From assembly GCF_902706295.1 (NCBI RefSeq), contig NZ_CACSJJ010000010.1, forward strand, positions 114,386 to 178,385: 64,000 bases of DNA, read 5' to 3'. This document shows, one piece after another, positions 52,584 through 62,004 of this stretch; the stretch's first letter is position 1; each line of letters begins with the position of its first letter. The notes below the pieces were generated by a model. It was given only the letters and a program-made list of their open reading frames with translations, searched no databases and was not told where the DNA came from. A program made the translations under genes and the position numbers. This stretch comes from Arthrobacter sp. 18067 (lineage in GTDB: Bacteria; Actinomycetota; Actinomycetes; Actinomycetales; Micrococcaceae).

Positions 52584-53318
52584 ATGGGACTTGGAACAAA
52601 TCACTCCAACCGGATGAAAGGCGGTGCTGGATTGCCTGATCACGATCCCACGGACGTCTGGCGGCGCCCGGAACGTTCAACCGTCGGGCCCAAGCCGGAA
52701 CATTCGCGGAACGGAATTGCGACGGCGGCCGTCAGCATCGCGGACGAAGAAGGTCTTACAGCGGTGTCCATTCGACGCGTGGCCGCCGGCATCGGCGCAG
52801 GCGCCGCATCCCTCTACCGGTACGTGAAGTCACACGATGAACTTGTGGAGCTCATGATGGATACGGTTGCCGGAGAGTACCGATACACAGGGGGCAGCGG
52901 GCACGCCCGCGGCCAACTGCTGAACCTTGCCCACCAGGGTCGCGACATCATGCACCGACACCCGTGGCTGGCGCCTTTGCTGTTGACGCGGCCGTCGATG
53001 GGCCCCAACTCATTGCGGTACCTGGAAGCGGCAGTATCCGCTTTGGCAACCGTGGATCTTCCTGGTCCAGCCAAACTGCAAACGGTGGCGATGATGTCCG
53101 CCCTCACCTCAGCGTTTGTGCAGAACGAGCTGGCGTCCGGTGGCGGACGCATGGGCGCCGCAGCCGATCGTGTCCTGTACCTCGCGGAGACCCTGAATAC
53201 CGGCGACTACCCGCACCTGGCTGAAGCTATGACCGAGCGGGGCGAAACCGGCCACTCTGAAGAGCAATTCGCAGCTGTCCTCACCAACTATCTGGCAGGG
53301 GCAGGCATCCCGGCTTAG
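52584..53318 (+). CDS. TetR family transcriptional regulator
   Basis: 244 residues. The DNA-binding helix-turn-helix region is IATAAVSIADEEGLTAVSIRRVAAGIGAGAASLYRYVKSHDELVELM (about 45-90), with a TetR_C-like effector domain after it. An N-terminal arm of about 40 residues is longer than usual; the TTG at 52632 (GGAT upstream) is an alternative start. Divergent from the glycosyltransferase gene, which it probably controls. A bidirectional terminator follows. Confidence 0.88.
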   Translation: MGLGTNHSNRMKGGAGLPDHDPTDVWRRPERSTVGPKPEHSRNGIATAAVSIADEEGLTAVSIRRVAAGIGAGAASLYRYVKSHDELVELMMDTVAGEYRYTGGSGHARGQLLNLAHQGRDIMHRHPWLAPLLLTRPSMGPNSLRYLEAAVSALATVDLPGPAKLQTVAMMSALTSAFVQNELASGGGRMGAAADRVLYLAETLNTGDYPHLAEAMTERGETGHSEEQFAAVLTNYLAGAGIPA

Positions 53319-53347
53319 CAGGCCGCCTCCCCGAACCCGCCGCAACA

Positions 53348-53389
53348 CAAAAGCCCCACCAACTCCTTGCGGAGCGGATGGGGCTTTTG
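53348..53389. terminator. Bidirectional terminator between tetR and clpC
   Basis: Perfect 11-bp stem (53348-53358 with 53379-53389) carrying AAAA on one side and TTTT on the other, so it works in both directions for the convergent genes. Confidence 0.88.
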
Positions 53390-53405
53390 CGATAAAACGT
53401 GCTAC

Positions 53406-55898
53406 TTACGCGGTGGGAGCAATCTCCGGTATACGCGGCTTGGCGTTGCCTTCGAACGTGAACTTGGCGTCGTCGCCTTCGCCGTCAACGTCCACTACAA
53501 CGATGTCGCCGGCGTGGATCTCGCCGAACAGGATCTTCTCGGACAGCTGGTCCTCGATCTCGCGCTGGATGGTGCGGCGCAGCGGCCGGGCACCCATGGC
53601 GGGATCGTAACCACGCGTGGCCAGGAGAACCTTGGCAGCGGGGGTGAGTTCGATGCCCATGTCCTTGTCCTTGAGGCGGCGCTCCAGGCGGTTCACGAAC
53701 AGGTCCACGATCTCGATGATCTCGTCCTGCGTCAGCTGCGGGAACACCACGACGTCGTCAACACGGTTGAGGAACTCGGGGCGGAAGTGCTGCTTGAGCT
53801 CTTCCGTAACCCGTGCCCGCATACGGTTGTAGCCGGTCTGGGTGTCCGTGCCGGACTGGAAGCCCGTGGCCACGCTCTTGGAGATGTCGCGGGTACCGAG
53901 GTTGGTGGTCATGATGATCACGGTGTTCTTGAAGTCCACCACGCGGCCCTGGGAGTCGGTCAGGCGGCCGTCTTCCAGAATCTGCAGCAGCGAGTTGAAG
54001 AGATCCGCGTGGGCCTTCTCAACTTCGTCGAACAGGACCACGGAGAACGGACGACGACGGACCTTCTCGGTCAGCTGGCCGCCTTCCTCGTAGCCAACAT
54101 AGCCCGGAGGTGCACCGAAGAGGCGTGAAACTGTGTGCTTCTCGGAGTACTCGGACATGTCCAGCGTGATGAGGGCGTCCTCTTCACCGAACAGGAACTC
54201 GGCAAGCGCCTTGGCAAGCTCGGTCTTGCCGACGCCCGTGGGGCCGGCGAAGATGAACGAGCCACCGGGACGTTTGGGGTCCTTCAGGCCTGCACGGGTA
54301 CGGCGGATGGCCTGCGACAGGGCCTTGATGGCCTCGTTCTGGCCAACGACGCGCTTGTGCAGTTCGTCTTCCATCTTGAGCAGGCGCGAGGACTCTTCCT
54401 CCGTGAGCTTGAAGACAGGGATGCCTGTGGAGTTCGCAAGAACTTCGGCAATCAGGTCTTCGTCAACCTCGGAGATGTCGTCCATGCCGCCGGACTTCCA
54501 GTTGCGCTCCTTCTCCGCGCGTTCGGCAATGAGCTTCTGCTCCTTGTCGCGCAGTGAGGCAGCACCCTCAAAGTCCTGGGCGTCGATGGCGGATTCCTTC
54601 TCCATCTTGACGTCGGCAATGCGCTCATCCATGGCCTTGAGCTCCGGCGGGGCGGTCATGCGACGGATGCGCAGGCGTGCACCGGCTTCATCGATGAGGT
54701 CGATCGCCTTGTCCGGCAGGAAGCGGTCCGAGATGTAGCGTTCGGCCAGCTGCGCAGCCGAGGCGAGGGCGCCGTCGGTAATCGTGACGCGGTGGTGTGC
54801 CTCGTAACGATCCCGGAGGCCCTTGAGGATCTCGATCGCGTGCGCGACGGAAGGTTCCTTGACCTGGATCGGCTGGAAGCGGCGCTCAAGAGCAGCGTCC
54901 TTCTCAATGTGCTTGCGGTACTCATCCAGCGTGGTGGCGCCAATGGTCTGGAGTTCACCACGGGCGAGCATCGGCTTCAGGATGGACGCCGCATCAATGG
55001 CGCCTTCGGCAGCACCTGCACCAACCAGGGTGTGGATCTCGTCGATGAAGAGGATGATGTCTCCGCGCGTGCGGATTTCCTTGAGGACCTTCTTCAGGCG
55101 CTCTTCGAAATCACCACGGTAGCGGGAACCAGCCACCAGGGAACCGAGGTCAAGCGTGTACAGCTGCTTGTCCTTGATGGTCTCCGGGACATCGCCGCGC
55201 ACAATCGCCTGGGCAAGGCCTTCGACGACGGCAGTCTTACCGACGCCGGGCTCACCGATCAGCACGGGGTTGTTCTTGGTACGGCGGGAGAGGACCTGCA
55301 TGACGCGTTCCATCTCCTGCTCGCGTCCGATCACAGGATCGAGCTTGTTTTCGCGGGCGGCCTGGGTGAGGTTGCGTCCGAACTGGTCAAGCACCACCGA
55401 ACCTGCAGGAGTACCTTCCGGCTGGCCCTGGCCGGAGCCGCTGCCCGCGGCCTCCTTGCCCTGGTAGCCGGAGAGCAGCTGGATGACCTGCTGGCGGACC
55501 CGGTTGAGGTCTGCACCAAGCTTGACCAGCACCTGGGCGGCCACGCCTTCGCCTTCGCGAATGAGGCCGAGCAGGATGTGCTCAGTACCGATGTAGTTGT
55601 GGCCGAGCTGCAATGCTTCGCGGAGGGAAAGCTCAAGCACCTTCTTGGCGCGCGGCGTAAAGGGGATGTGACCGGACGGGGCTTGCTGGCCCTGGCCGAT
55701 GATCTCCTGTACCTGCTCGCGAACGCCATCGAGCGAAATGCTCAGGGACTCGAGCGCCTTGGCCGCAACGCCTTCACCCTCGTGGATCAGACCCAAGAGG
55801 ATGTGCTCGGTACCGATGTAATTGTGGTTAAGCATCCGTGCCTCTTCTTGGGCAAGGACGACCACGCGACGGGCACGGTCCGTAAATCTCTCAAACAT
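53406..55898 (-). CDS. clpC: ATP-dependent Clp protease ATP-binding subunit ClpC
   Basis: 830 residues. Clp_N repeats (1-145, [29 protein letters not shown] twice), AAA1 with Walker A GEPGVGKT (about 220), a UVR-motif coiled-coil middle domain ([26 protein letters not shown]), and AAA2 with GPTGVGKTE and a ClpP-binding loop. It unfolds substrates for ClpP. A clear AGGAG precedes the ATG. Position before lsr2 and lysS matches the mycobacterial order. Confidence 0.97.
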   Translation of the reverse strand: MFERFTDRARRVVVLAQEEARMLNHNYIGTEHILLGLIHEGEGVAAKALESLSISLDGVREQVQEIIGQGQQAPSGHIPFTPRAKKVLELSLREALQLGHNYIGTEHILLGLIREGEGVAAQVLVKLGADLNRVRQQVIQLLSGYQGKEAAGSGSGQGQPEGTPAGSVVLDQFGRNLTQAARENKLDPVIGREQEMERVMQVLSRRTKNNPVLIGEPGVGKTAVVEGLAQAIVRGDVPETIKDKQLYTLDLGSLVAGSRYRGDFEERLKKVLKEIRTRGDIILFIDEIHTLVGAGAAEGAIDAASILKPMLARGELQTIGATTLDEYRKHIEKDAALERRFQPIQVKEPSVAHAIEILKGLRDRYEAHHRVTITDGALASAAQLAERYISDRFLPDKAIDLIDEAGARLRIRRMTAPPELKAMDERIADVKMEKESAIDAQDFEGAASLRDKEQKLIAERAEKERNWKSGGMDDISEVDEDLIAEVLANSTGIPVFKLTEEESSRLLKMEDELHKRVVGQNEAIKALSQAIRRTRAGLKDPKRPGGSFIFAGPTGVGKTELAKALAEFLFGEEDALITLDMSEYSEKHTVSRLFGAPPGYVGYEEGGQLTEKVRRRPFSVVLFDEVEKAHADLFNSLLQILEDGRLTDSQGRVVDFKNTVIIMTTNLGTRDISKSVATGFQSGTDTQTGYNRMRARVTEELKQHFRPEFLNRVDDVVVFPQLTQDEIIEIVDLFVNRLERRLKDKDMGIELTPAAKVLLATRGYDPAMGARPLRRTIQREIEDQLSEKILFGEIHAGDIVVVDVDGEGDDAKFTFEGNAKPRIPEIAPTA

Positions 55899-56218
55899 TT
55901 CGCCACACTCCTAGCTACGACGTACTTTGATGCTACGTGCCGGAGCAGCACTTTTGGGGCGTGTTCGCCACAGGGGAAACATGACGCTGCGGTGGAATAA
56001 ATCGGGCGCTTCCCCTTGACCCCGGCGGACGACGGTGGCATCCTGCCTACCGCCTCTCGCCCACTTCCGGGAGTATCACTGTGGGACTATTTCACGGCAC
56101 AGCTTTGCGATAACCCCAATAGGGTTGGCATTCGGACGGTCGAGGGAGCGCGCGATTACCGGAATATCCCACCCCTCGGGCGAAGCGGGATCCTCAACAA
56201 ACCACATCCGTTAAACAA
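55899..56218. other. Gene-free clpC upstream region
   Basis: 320 bases between the clpC start and the lsr2 terminator. Contains no credible gene. A CGC...GGG dyad at about 55966-55977 (CGCCACAGGGGA) has one mismatch to the ClgR box CGC-n5-GCG, and could be the clpC control site. The ribosome site TAGGAG lies just before clpC. Confidence 0.4.
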
Positions 56219-56220
56219 CC

Positions 56221-56249
56221 AATGCCCCGGCAGCGACTGCCGGGGCATT
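56221..56249 (-). terminator. Terminator of lsr2
   Basis: Perfect 13-bp stem (56221-56233 with 56237-56249) and a 3-base loop, 12 bases beyond the lsr2 stop, followed on the minus strand by GGTTGTTTAA. Confidence 0.88.
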
Positions 56250-56260
56250 GAAGCGGTGAA

Positions 56261-56587
56261 TCAGGAATTGGCTTTTTGGTAGGCTTCCTGAATTTCAGCC
56301 TGAATACGTCCGCGGCTGTTGACTGTGTACCCGTTGTCACGGGCCCACTGGCGGATCTGTGCGGAATCCTGGCTTCGGGCAGCTGTAGCCCGACCCCGCG
56401 TGGCTCGGCCGGAAGAAGTCTTCCGGGCCTTGGCAACGTACGGTTCCAGGGCCTTCCGAAGCGAAGCTGCGTTGGCGGTGGACAAGTCCATCTCGTAGCT
56501 CACGCCATCCAGGCCGAAGCGGACAGTTTCATCCGCAGAGCCTTCATCCAGGTCATCGACGAGGATGATTTTTACTTTCTGTGCCAT
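56261..56587 (-). CDS. lsr2: Lsr2 nucleoid-associated xenogeneic silencer
   Basis: 108 residues. N-terminal oligomerisation domain (MAQKVKIILVDDLDEGSADETVRFGLDGVSYEMDLS) and C-terminal AT-hook-like DNA-binding domain with the minor-groove RGR in YTVNSRGRIQ. It silences AT-rich and horizontally acquired DNA. Preceded by GAGAGG. It lies between clpC and lysS as in mycobacteria. Ends with a strong terminator. Confidence 0.97.
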   Translation of the reverse strand: MAQKVKIILVDDLDEGSADETVRFGLDGVSYEMDLSTANAASLRKALEPYVAKARKTSSGRATRGRATAARSQDSAQIRQWARDNGYTVNSRGRIQAEIQEAYQKANS

Positions 56588-56679
56588 GAGTTGCCTCTCA
56601 TTTGGAGGGTTGGATAATCAGAAATTCCCCGGATTCCTTTGTCGATTATCGTTCACGGCAAGCGTGCACGTCAAAGCAC

Positions 56680-56710
56680 AAATGGATTCCCCTCTAAGTG
56701 GAACCCATTT
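56680..56710 (-). terminator. Hairpin terminator downstream of the 57-residue gene
   Basis: 11-bp stem with one mismatch (56680-56690 with 56700-56710) and a 9-base loop, seven bases after the TAG of the small gene on the minus strand. Only weak T content follows. Confidence 0.55.
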
Positions 56711-56716
56711 AGGAGC

Positions 56717-56890
56717 CTATTTAGTGGCTGGCCCTTCGGATGCCGGACCGGAATTTTTCGAATTCGCTTCGGCCTGCGCACGGGCTTCTGCCTGGCGTTC
56801 GGATTTGTCCGCATTGAAGATCGACTTCATGGCAAACCAGAAGATCAATCCCACAACGATTGACGGCGCAAGGACTGCGATGTACTCCAT
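56717..56890 (-). CDS. 57-residue single-pass membrane peptide
   Basis: ATG 56890 to TAG 56717. Starts MEYIAVLAPSIVVGLIFWFA, a single transmembrane helix with its N-terminus outside or at the membrane face, followed by a charged Ala/Glu/Lys/Ser tail (NADKSERQAEARAQAEANSK) with coiled-coil tendency. Two bases separate it from the lysS stop, so it is translationally coupled to lysS. Too short for usual gene finders. I believe similar tiny genes follow lysS in related genera, but have no function for it. Confidence 0.75.
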   Translation of the reverse strand: MEYIAVLAPSIVVGLIFWFAMKSIFNADKSERQAEARAQAEANSKNSGPASEGPATK

Positions 56891-56892
56891 GA

Positions 56893-58422
56893 TCAGTGTC
56901 CTTCAGGCTTCAGCAGGGGGAAGAGGATGGTTTCACGGATGCCGGCACCCGTGAACAACATGACCAGGCGGTCTATGCCCAGCCCGATGCCACCCATGGG
57001 CGGCGCGCCGTATTCAAGGGCACGGAGGAAGTCCTCGTCCAACTGCATGGCTTCCTCGTCCCCGGCGGCAGAGCGGCGGGACTGCTCCGTGAGGCGTTCA
57101 CGCTGGATCACGGGATCAATGAGCTCGGAGAACGCAGTACCTCGCTCCATACCGCCAATGATCAGGTCCCAGGCTTCGATGAGGCGGCCGTCTTCGCGGT
57201 GCGGCCGGGCCAGCGGCTGCGCAGAGGGCGGGTAGTCATAGACAAACGTGGGGTTCAGGAGGGTGGGTTCCACGATCTCGCCGAACAGCTCAACCACGAT
57301 CTTCTCGGCGTCCCATTTGGGGTCCACCTTGACCTCATGCTTGGCGGCAATGGCCAGCAGTTCCTCCACCGTGGTGTCGGGAGTAATTTCCACGCCTACT
57401 GCTTCAGAAATACCCGGGTATACCGAAACCCAGGCCCATTCGCCGTCGAGGTTGATCTCGCCGGCGTCAGTCTGAATGGTGCGCGTTCCAACCACGTCGG
57501 CCACATTCAAGATGATTTCCTTCATGCGCTCAGCCATAACGAACTGGTCCGCCCACGCTTCGTAGCATTCAAGGGTGGTGAATTCGGGGCTGTGCGTGGA
57601 GTCCACGCCTTCGTTGCGGAAGACCCGGCCCATGTCGTACACGCGGTCAATGCCGCCAACGACGGCGCGCTTGAGGAAGAGTTCAGTAGCGATGCGCAGC
57701 GTCATCTTCTGGTCGAAGGCATTCATGTGCGTTTCGAAGGGGCGTGCTGTGGCACCGCCGTGGACCAGCTGCAGGATGGGGGTTTCAACCTCCACGTAGC
57801 CGTAGCGGTCCAGGGTGTCGCGCACAGAGCGGGTGATGGCAGCGCGCTTGTAAACCATTTCGCGGGCTTCGTCGCGGACCATAAGGTCCACGTAGCGTTG
57901 GCGAACACGGGTTTCCTCGTTCAGTTCCGCGTGGAGGACCGGGAGGGGGCGCAGGGCCTTGGAGGCCATGGACCATGAGTCGGCCATGACGGACAGCTCA
58001 CCGCGGCGGGAGGAAATGACCTCGCCCTTGATGAAGACGTGGTCGCCCAGGTCAACCAGGGCCTTCCACTCGGCGAGCGCTTCCTCGCCGACGTTCGCAA
58101 GGCTCAGCATTGCCTGCAGCCGTACGCCCTTGCCGTCCACGCCGCCCTCCTGGAGGGTGGCGAAGCAGAGCTTGCCGGTATTGCGGACGAACACCACGCG
58201 GCCGGTGACGCCCACGGTATCGCCGGTGGTCTCGTCGGCTTCGAGGTGCGCGTACTTCTCACGGATTTCGCCGAGGGAATGGGTCCGTTCAACACCCACC
58301 GGATAGGCCTCCGTGCCGCGCTCGATCAGCTTGGCGCGCTTCTCCATACGGATGCGCATTTGCTCGCTGGCCTCGATGGGCTCTGCGGAGGTGTTCAGGG
58401 CTGGGGTGTTTGCGGAAGTCAC
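56893..58422 (-). CDS. lysS: Lysyl-tRNA synthetase, class II
   Basis: 509 residues from GTG 58422. N-terminal OB-fold anticodon domain (TGDTVGVTGRVVFVRNTGKLCFATLQ), then class II catalytic core: motif 1 (RSVRDTLDRYGYVEVETPIL), motif 2 (RVFRNEGVDSTHSPEFTTLECYEA), motif 3 (PPMGGIGLGIDRLVMLFTGA). Charges tRNA-Lys, whose gene is at 13600. The gene order clpC-lsr2-x-lysS is standard for the phylum. Confidence 0.97.
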   Translation of the reverse strand: MTSANTPALNTSAEPIEASEQMRIRMEKRAKLIERGTEAYPVGVERTHSLGEIREKYAHLEADETTGDTVGVTGRVVFVRNTGKLCFATLQEGGVDGKGVRLQAMLSLANVGEEALAEWKALVDLGDHVFIKGEVISSRRGELSVMADSWSMASKALRPLPVLHAELNEETRVRQRYVDLMVRDEAREMVYKRAAITRSVRDTLDRYGYVEVETPILQLVHGGATARPFETHMNAFDQKMTLRIATELFLKRAVVGGIDRVYDMGRVFRNEGVDSTHSPEFTTLECYEAWADQFVMAERMKEIILNVADVVGTRTIQTDAGEINLDGEWAWVSVYPGISEAVGVEITPDTTVEELLAIAAKHEVKVDPKWDAEKIVVELFGEIVEPTLLNPTFVYDYPPSAQPLARPHREDGRLIEAWDLIIGGMERGTAFSELIDPVIQRERLTEQSRRSAAGDEEAMQLDEDFLRALEYGAPPMGGIGLGIDRLVMLFTGAGIRETILFPLLKPEGH

Positions 58423-58498
58423 AGTCCTTAAGTTTACCGGTGATTACGGGCCTTTTCTTCCGGGCGCCAAGATCAGGCAAACGCATAGACTCGGGGCT

Positions 58499-59395
58499 GT
58501 GGAGACGTGGACAGTGGAAACGGACGACGGCGGCGGCCAGCTTGAGGTGCACACGTTCCGGCCGGCGTCGGCTGCTTCCATTCCCGGCTCGAAGGCACCC
58601 GCCGAACCGCCCGGCGTCGTGCTTGTCCATGGCACCTTGGTGACCGATTCCCTGTACTGGCCGTTTGCTCGGACGTTGAGCGTCATGCTGGACCGCCCGG
58701 TTCACAGCTACAACCGGCGCGGCCGGGGACAGTCCGCGCCGCAGCCGCCCGGCTATTCGGTTGAAACCGAAATTGCGGACCTCCTCGCGGTAATGGAGAA
58801 GAGCGGCTCAACCGATGTTGTGGCACACAGCTATGGAGGATTCGTTGCGCTGCAGGCCGCGAGACGGGCCAGGATCAACAAACTGGTGACCTACGATGCC
58901 GCGGTGTCACTGTCCGGCAACCTCAGCAGCCGCTGGCGGCCCGAGCTTGAAGAAGCTGTAACCGCCGGACAACTGGATCATGCTTGGGCGCACCTGGTCC
59001 AGGGGCTGGGGACTGCCGGGCCAATCTCGTATCTGCCCATGGGGGCGCTGCGGACACTCAGCGTCCTCTCCGCACGAACCCGGCTGGGCTTGGAGATGCG
59101 TTCGCTGCTTCCTACCGCTGTCACCGAGATGCGGGCAGTCCTCGACGCCGATGCGAACCTTCACGACTTCATGAAGCTCTCCACGCCGACGCTGATGCTT
59201 AGTGGCGGTTGGAGTCCTGCCTATTTCGCGGAAACCGGCCGCATCTTGGCCGGAGCGGTACCGGCGATCGACTTCGCCGTTGTGCCGCTCCAGTTCCATG
59301 AAGGTCCACTTCGGCCCGGCCGGCGGCTCGCGGCCCGCATCGCCAGGTTCCTTTCCGGGAACCAGCTCCAAGGGGAACCAGCAGGTGCCGCCTAG
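58499..59395 (+). CDS. Alpha/beta hydrolase, paralogue 1
   Basis: 298 residues from GTG 58499. Oxyanion stretch VVLVHGTL, nucleophile Ser in VVAHSYGGFV, acid Asp in VTYDAAVSL, and His in LQFHEGPLR near the C-terminus complete the triad. Substrate unknown. TAGACT seven bases before the start suggests a leaderless transcript; longer readings overlap lysS. First of three related hydrolases in series (59405, 60323), each with its own -10. Convergence with none; divergent from lysS. Confidence 0.85.
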   Translation: METWTVETDDGGGQLEVHTFRPASAASIPGSKAPAEPPGVVLVHGTLVTDSLYWPFARTLSVMLDRPVHSYNRRGRGQSAPQPPGYSVETEIADLLAVMEKSGSTDVVAHSYGGFVALQAARRARINKLVTYDAAVSLSGNLSSRWRPELEEAVTAGQLDHAWAHLVQGLGTAGPISYLPMGALRTLSVLSARTRLGLEMRSLLPTAVTEMRAVLDADANLHDFMKLSTPTLMLSGGWSPAYFAETGRILAGAVPAIDFAVVPLQFHEGPLRPGRRLAARIARFLSGNQLQGEPAGAA

Positions 59396-59404
59396 GATGT
59401 TCCG

Positions 59405-60259
59405 GTGAGGGAACGTGAGATTAAGACGCACGACGGCGGCAGGCTCGCCTTGTACAGCTACGGCACGGAAGACGCACCCGGGGAGCGTCGGGTGGTGCTG
59501 ATCGGTGGCGCGTTCCTCACGGCACTCATTTATCGGCCGTTCTCCATAGCCTTGGCAAAGGGCCTGGGTGATGGCTGGGCCGTTGATGTCTACGACCGCC
59601 GGGGCCGGGGCAAGTCCACCGATCAACCGCACAACTACTCCATGGCTACGGAGATCGCCGACGTCCGGACCATCATGGACGCCACCGGGGCACGGAACAT
59701 CTTCGGCCACAGCCTGGGTGGATCAGTTGCCTTGAACGCGGCTCAGGCCTTCGCCGGAACGCACCACCAGCCGGACAAGCTCGCTGTTTACGACGCCGCC
59801 GTGAATATCGACGGAAGTATGGACACGGACTGGCTGGCTGGATTCGCGGACTCCGTTAACAAGGGCGACATCAACCGCGCAATGGCCCGGATGAAAAGGG
59901 GCATGCATCCCGGAACCGCCCTGGCCCGCGTCCCGGAGCCCGTCCTGGTGGGACTCATGGCAGTGGTTTCGCGGACCAAAGTCAACAAGCTCTTTCGTGA
60001 ACTCATGCCCTCCGGGGTCGGCGAGCTCAAAGCCGCTTTTGAAGCCGCCGAAACACCCCGCGACTTCTCCGTCCTCCCCTCCAGCACGCACTTCATGGTG
60101 GGCAAGAAGAGTCCGCAGTTCTATAAAGTCACCGCAGCACGGCTGAACAGGGCAGTCCAAGGCAGCACCCTGGAGGTCTCTCCCAAGGGGTTCCACGGTT
60201 CCATTCCAGCCGCCGTCAACGAGCTCGTCTCGGATATCTCGGAGTACTTCAAAGGCTGA
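59405..60259 (+). CDS. Alpha/beta hydrolase, paralogue 2
   Basis: 284 residues from GTG 59405. The VVLIGGAFLTALIYRPF region has GGAF instead of HG at the oxyanion hole. Nucleophile Ser is in IFGHSLGGSVALN, acid Asp in AVYDAAVNI, His in PKGFHGSIP. TAGGAT (59393-59398) overlaps the previous stop TAG and lies six bases before the start. Related to the genes on both sides. Function unknown. Confidence 0.85.
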   Translation: MREREIKTHDGGRLALYSYGTEDAPGERRVVLIGGAFLTALIYRPFSIALAKGLGDGWAVDVYDRRGRGKSTDQPHNYSMATEIADVRTIMDATGARNIFGHSLGGSVALNAAQAFAGTHHQPDKLAVYDAAVNIDGSMDTDWLAGFADSVNKGDINRAMARMKRGMHPGTALARVPEPVLVGLMAVVSRTKVNKLFRELMPSGVGELKAAFEAAETPRDFSVLPSSTHFMVGKKSPQFYKVTAARLNRAVQGSTLEVSPKGFHGSIPAAVNELVSDISEYFKG

Positions 60260-60322
60260 CTGCTTGTCCACATAGGCGCCGGCATGCTGCCCGCATTCAG
60301 GTCACTCGGTTAGGCTCAAGTC

Positions 60323-61156
60323 ATGACGCGCGACATCATCATGACAACCGACGGCGGACACCTCGAAGTACTCACCACGGGTGGCGACCTGGCAGCGGCA
60401 GGTTCCGGCGTCGTCGTCGTTCCTGCCTCCATGGTGACAGCTTCCGATTACACACGTTTCGCCCAGAAACTCAGCGAAGCCCTTGGCCGCCCCGTCCATA
60501 CTTTCAACCGACGCGGACGCGGCGATTCTTCGCCCCAGGCGGAGGATTACACACTGGAAGCGGACATCCGCGACCTCGACGCCGTCATGAAGCACACGTC
60601 CAGCACGGACGTCTTCGGGCACAGCTTTGGTGGCGCTGTAGCACTGCACGCCGCACGGACCCTCCCGGTGGAGCGCTTGGCCGTCTACGACCCTGCTGTC
60701 TCGGTTAACCACAGCGTCAAGGCCGACTGGACACCCGATTATGAACGCGCGACGGCGGCGGGAGACTACGATCGCGCCCTCGCCGTCCTGATCAAGGGCG
60801 TGGAGACCGGCGGCGCCTTCGCCCGCATGCCGTTGTCCATGTTGACCCTGGCGAACAAGCTGGCGGCCGGTACGCCCCTGGGCAAGCAAATGCGCGAACT
60901 AATGACGTGCGGTGTACGTGAAATCAAGGCGGTCATCGCAGCCGACATGCCCGCCGAGCCGTTCCTGGACCTGCCGTTGGAAACGCTGATCGTTGTAGGC
61001 GAAAAGAGCCCCTCGTACTTCGGTGTCGCGTGCGGCCAGATCCACGATGTCCTGTCCGGTTCCAGCTACAGCATCCTCCCCGGCTTCGGGCACGATGGCC
61101 CGATCAAGGCTCCGGACAAGCTGATCTCGGAGCTGTCCGGGTTCTTCTCCGGCTAG
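60323..61156 (+). CDS. Alpha/beta hydrolase, paralogue 3
   Basis: 277 residues from ATG 60323. The oxyanion HG is lost (VVVVPASMV), while nucleophile Ser (VFGHSFGGAVALH), acid Asp (AVYDPAVSV) and His (GFGHDGPIK) remain. TNRRGRG-type loop is shared by all three paralogues (RRGRGxS). TAGGCT six bases before the start suggests a leaderless transcript. Its TAG shares CTAG 61153-61156 with the EamA gene. Confidence 0.83.
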   Translation: MTRDIIMTTDGGHLEVLTTGGDLAAAGSGVVVVPASMVTASDYTRFAQKLSEALGRPVHTFNRRGRGDSSPQAEDYTLEADIRDLDAVMKHTSSTDVFGHSFGGAVALHAARTLPVERLAVYDPAVSVNHSVKADWTPDYERATAAGDYDRALAVLIKGVETGGAFARMPLSMLTLANKLAAGTPLGKQMRELMTCGVREIKAVIAADMPAEPFLDLPLETLIVVGEKSPSYFGVACGQIHDVLSGSSYSILPGFGHDGPIKAPDKLISELSGFFSG

Positions 61157-62004
61157 CCGAGTTGAATGGCCGCGATCCCGGCCACAGCAACGACTGTCAG
61201 GCCCAGCCTGAGCCGGCTGAATTTCTCGTTGAAGAACACCGCTCCAATAACTCCTGCCAACAGGACGCTGGTCTCGCGTAATGCCGACACCAACGCAAGG
61301 GGTGCCAGGCTCTGCGCCCACACTACGATCCCGTAGGCGAGCATGGACACCAGCCCGCCAATGAATCCCGGTTTCCAGTACCGCGCCACGCGTCGCGGGA
61401 ATGAACGGCGATCCGACGCCATGCGCCAACAGACCACGGGAATCAGCAAGCCCTGCAACAGGAACAGCCACGAAATATAGGCCATCGGGTCACCGGACTG
61501 GCGGACTCCTACGCCATCCACCAACGTATAGGCCGCTATGGCCCCACCCGTGAGCACGGCGAAAAAGGTGCCCTTGCGGTTTGTGGTGTCCCCTTTGCCG
61601 TGACCGGTAACAGCCAAGCTCAGCAGTGAGCCCGCGACGACTGCCACTCCGGCCAACTGCCACATGTTCAGGTGCTCCTCCAGGAAAGTGGTGGCGACTG
61701 CCGTCACCAGAAGGACGGCCAAGCCACGGGCCAGTGGATAGACCTTGGAGAAGTCGCCGTGCCTGTAGGACGTGGTCAGCAGGATGAGGTAGCAGGTCTG
61801 CAGGGCTGCCGAAGCGAGGACGAAGGGCCACGACTGTTGCAGGGGAATTCCGAAGATCGCCACCCCCGCGATGCCTGACACCAAGTACGCCAAGGCAATC
61901 ATGGTGGACGATGCAAGGCGGTCCGGGATGGCCTTGGCCAGGGCATTCCAGACACTGTGTAGGACCGCTGCCAGGAGGACGGCCGCCGAAACTGTGAGGG
62001 TCAA
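61153..62004 (-). CDS. EamA/DMT family transporter
   Basis: 283 residues, ten predicted transmembrane helices in two EamA repeats: AVLLAAVLHSVWNALAKAIPDRLAS first and SWLFLLQGLLIPVVCWRMASDRRSF then LRETSVLLAGVIGAVFFNEKFSRLRLGLTVVAVAGI second. Start is TTG 62004 inside a TTGA overlap with the upstream phosphodiesterase stop, so the two are coupled and probably act in one pathway. Substrate unknown. Confidence 0.88.
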   Translation of the reverse strand: MTLTVSAAVLLAAVLHSVWNALAKAIPDRLASSTMIALAYLVSGIAGVAIFGIPLQQSWPFVLASAALQTCYLILLTTSYRHGDFSKVYPLARGLAVLLVTAVATTFLEEHLNMWQLAGVAVVAGSLLSLAVTGHGKGDTTNRKGTFFAVLTGGAIAAYTLVDGVGVRQSGDPMAYISWLFLLQGLLIPVVCWRMASDRRSFPRRVARYWKPGFIGGLVSMLAYGIVVWAQSLAPLALVSALRETSVLLAGVIGAVFFNEKFSRLRLGLTVVAVAGIAAIQLG

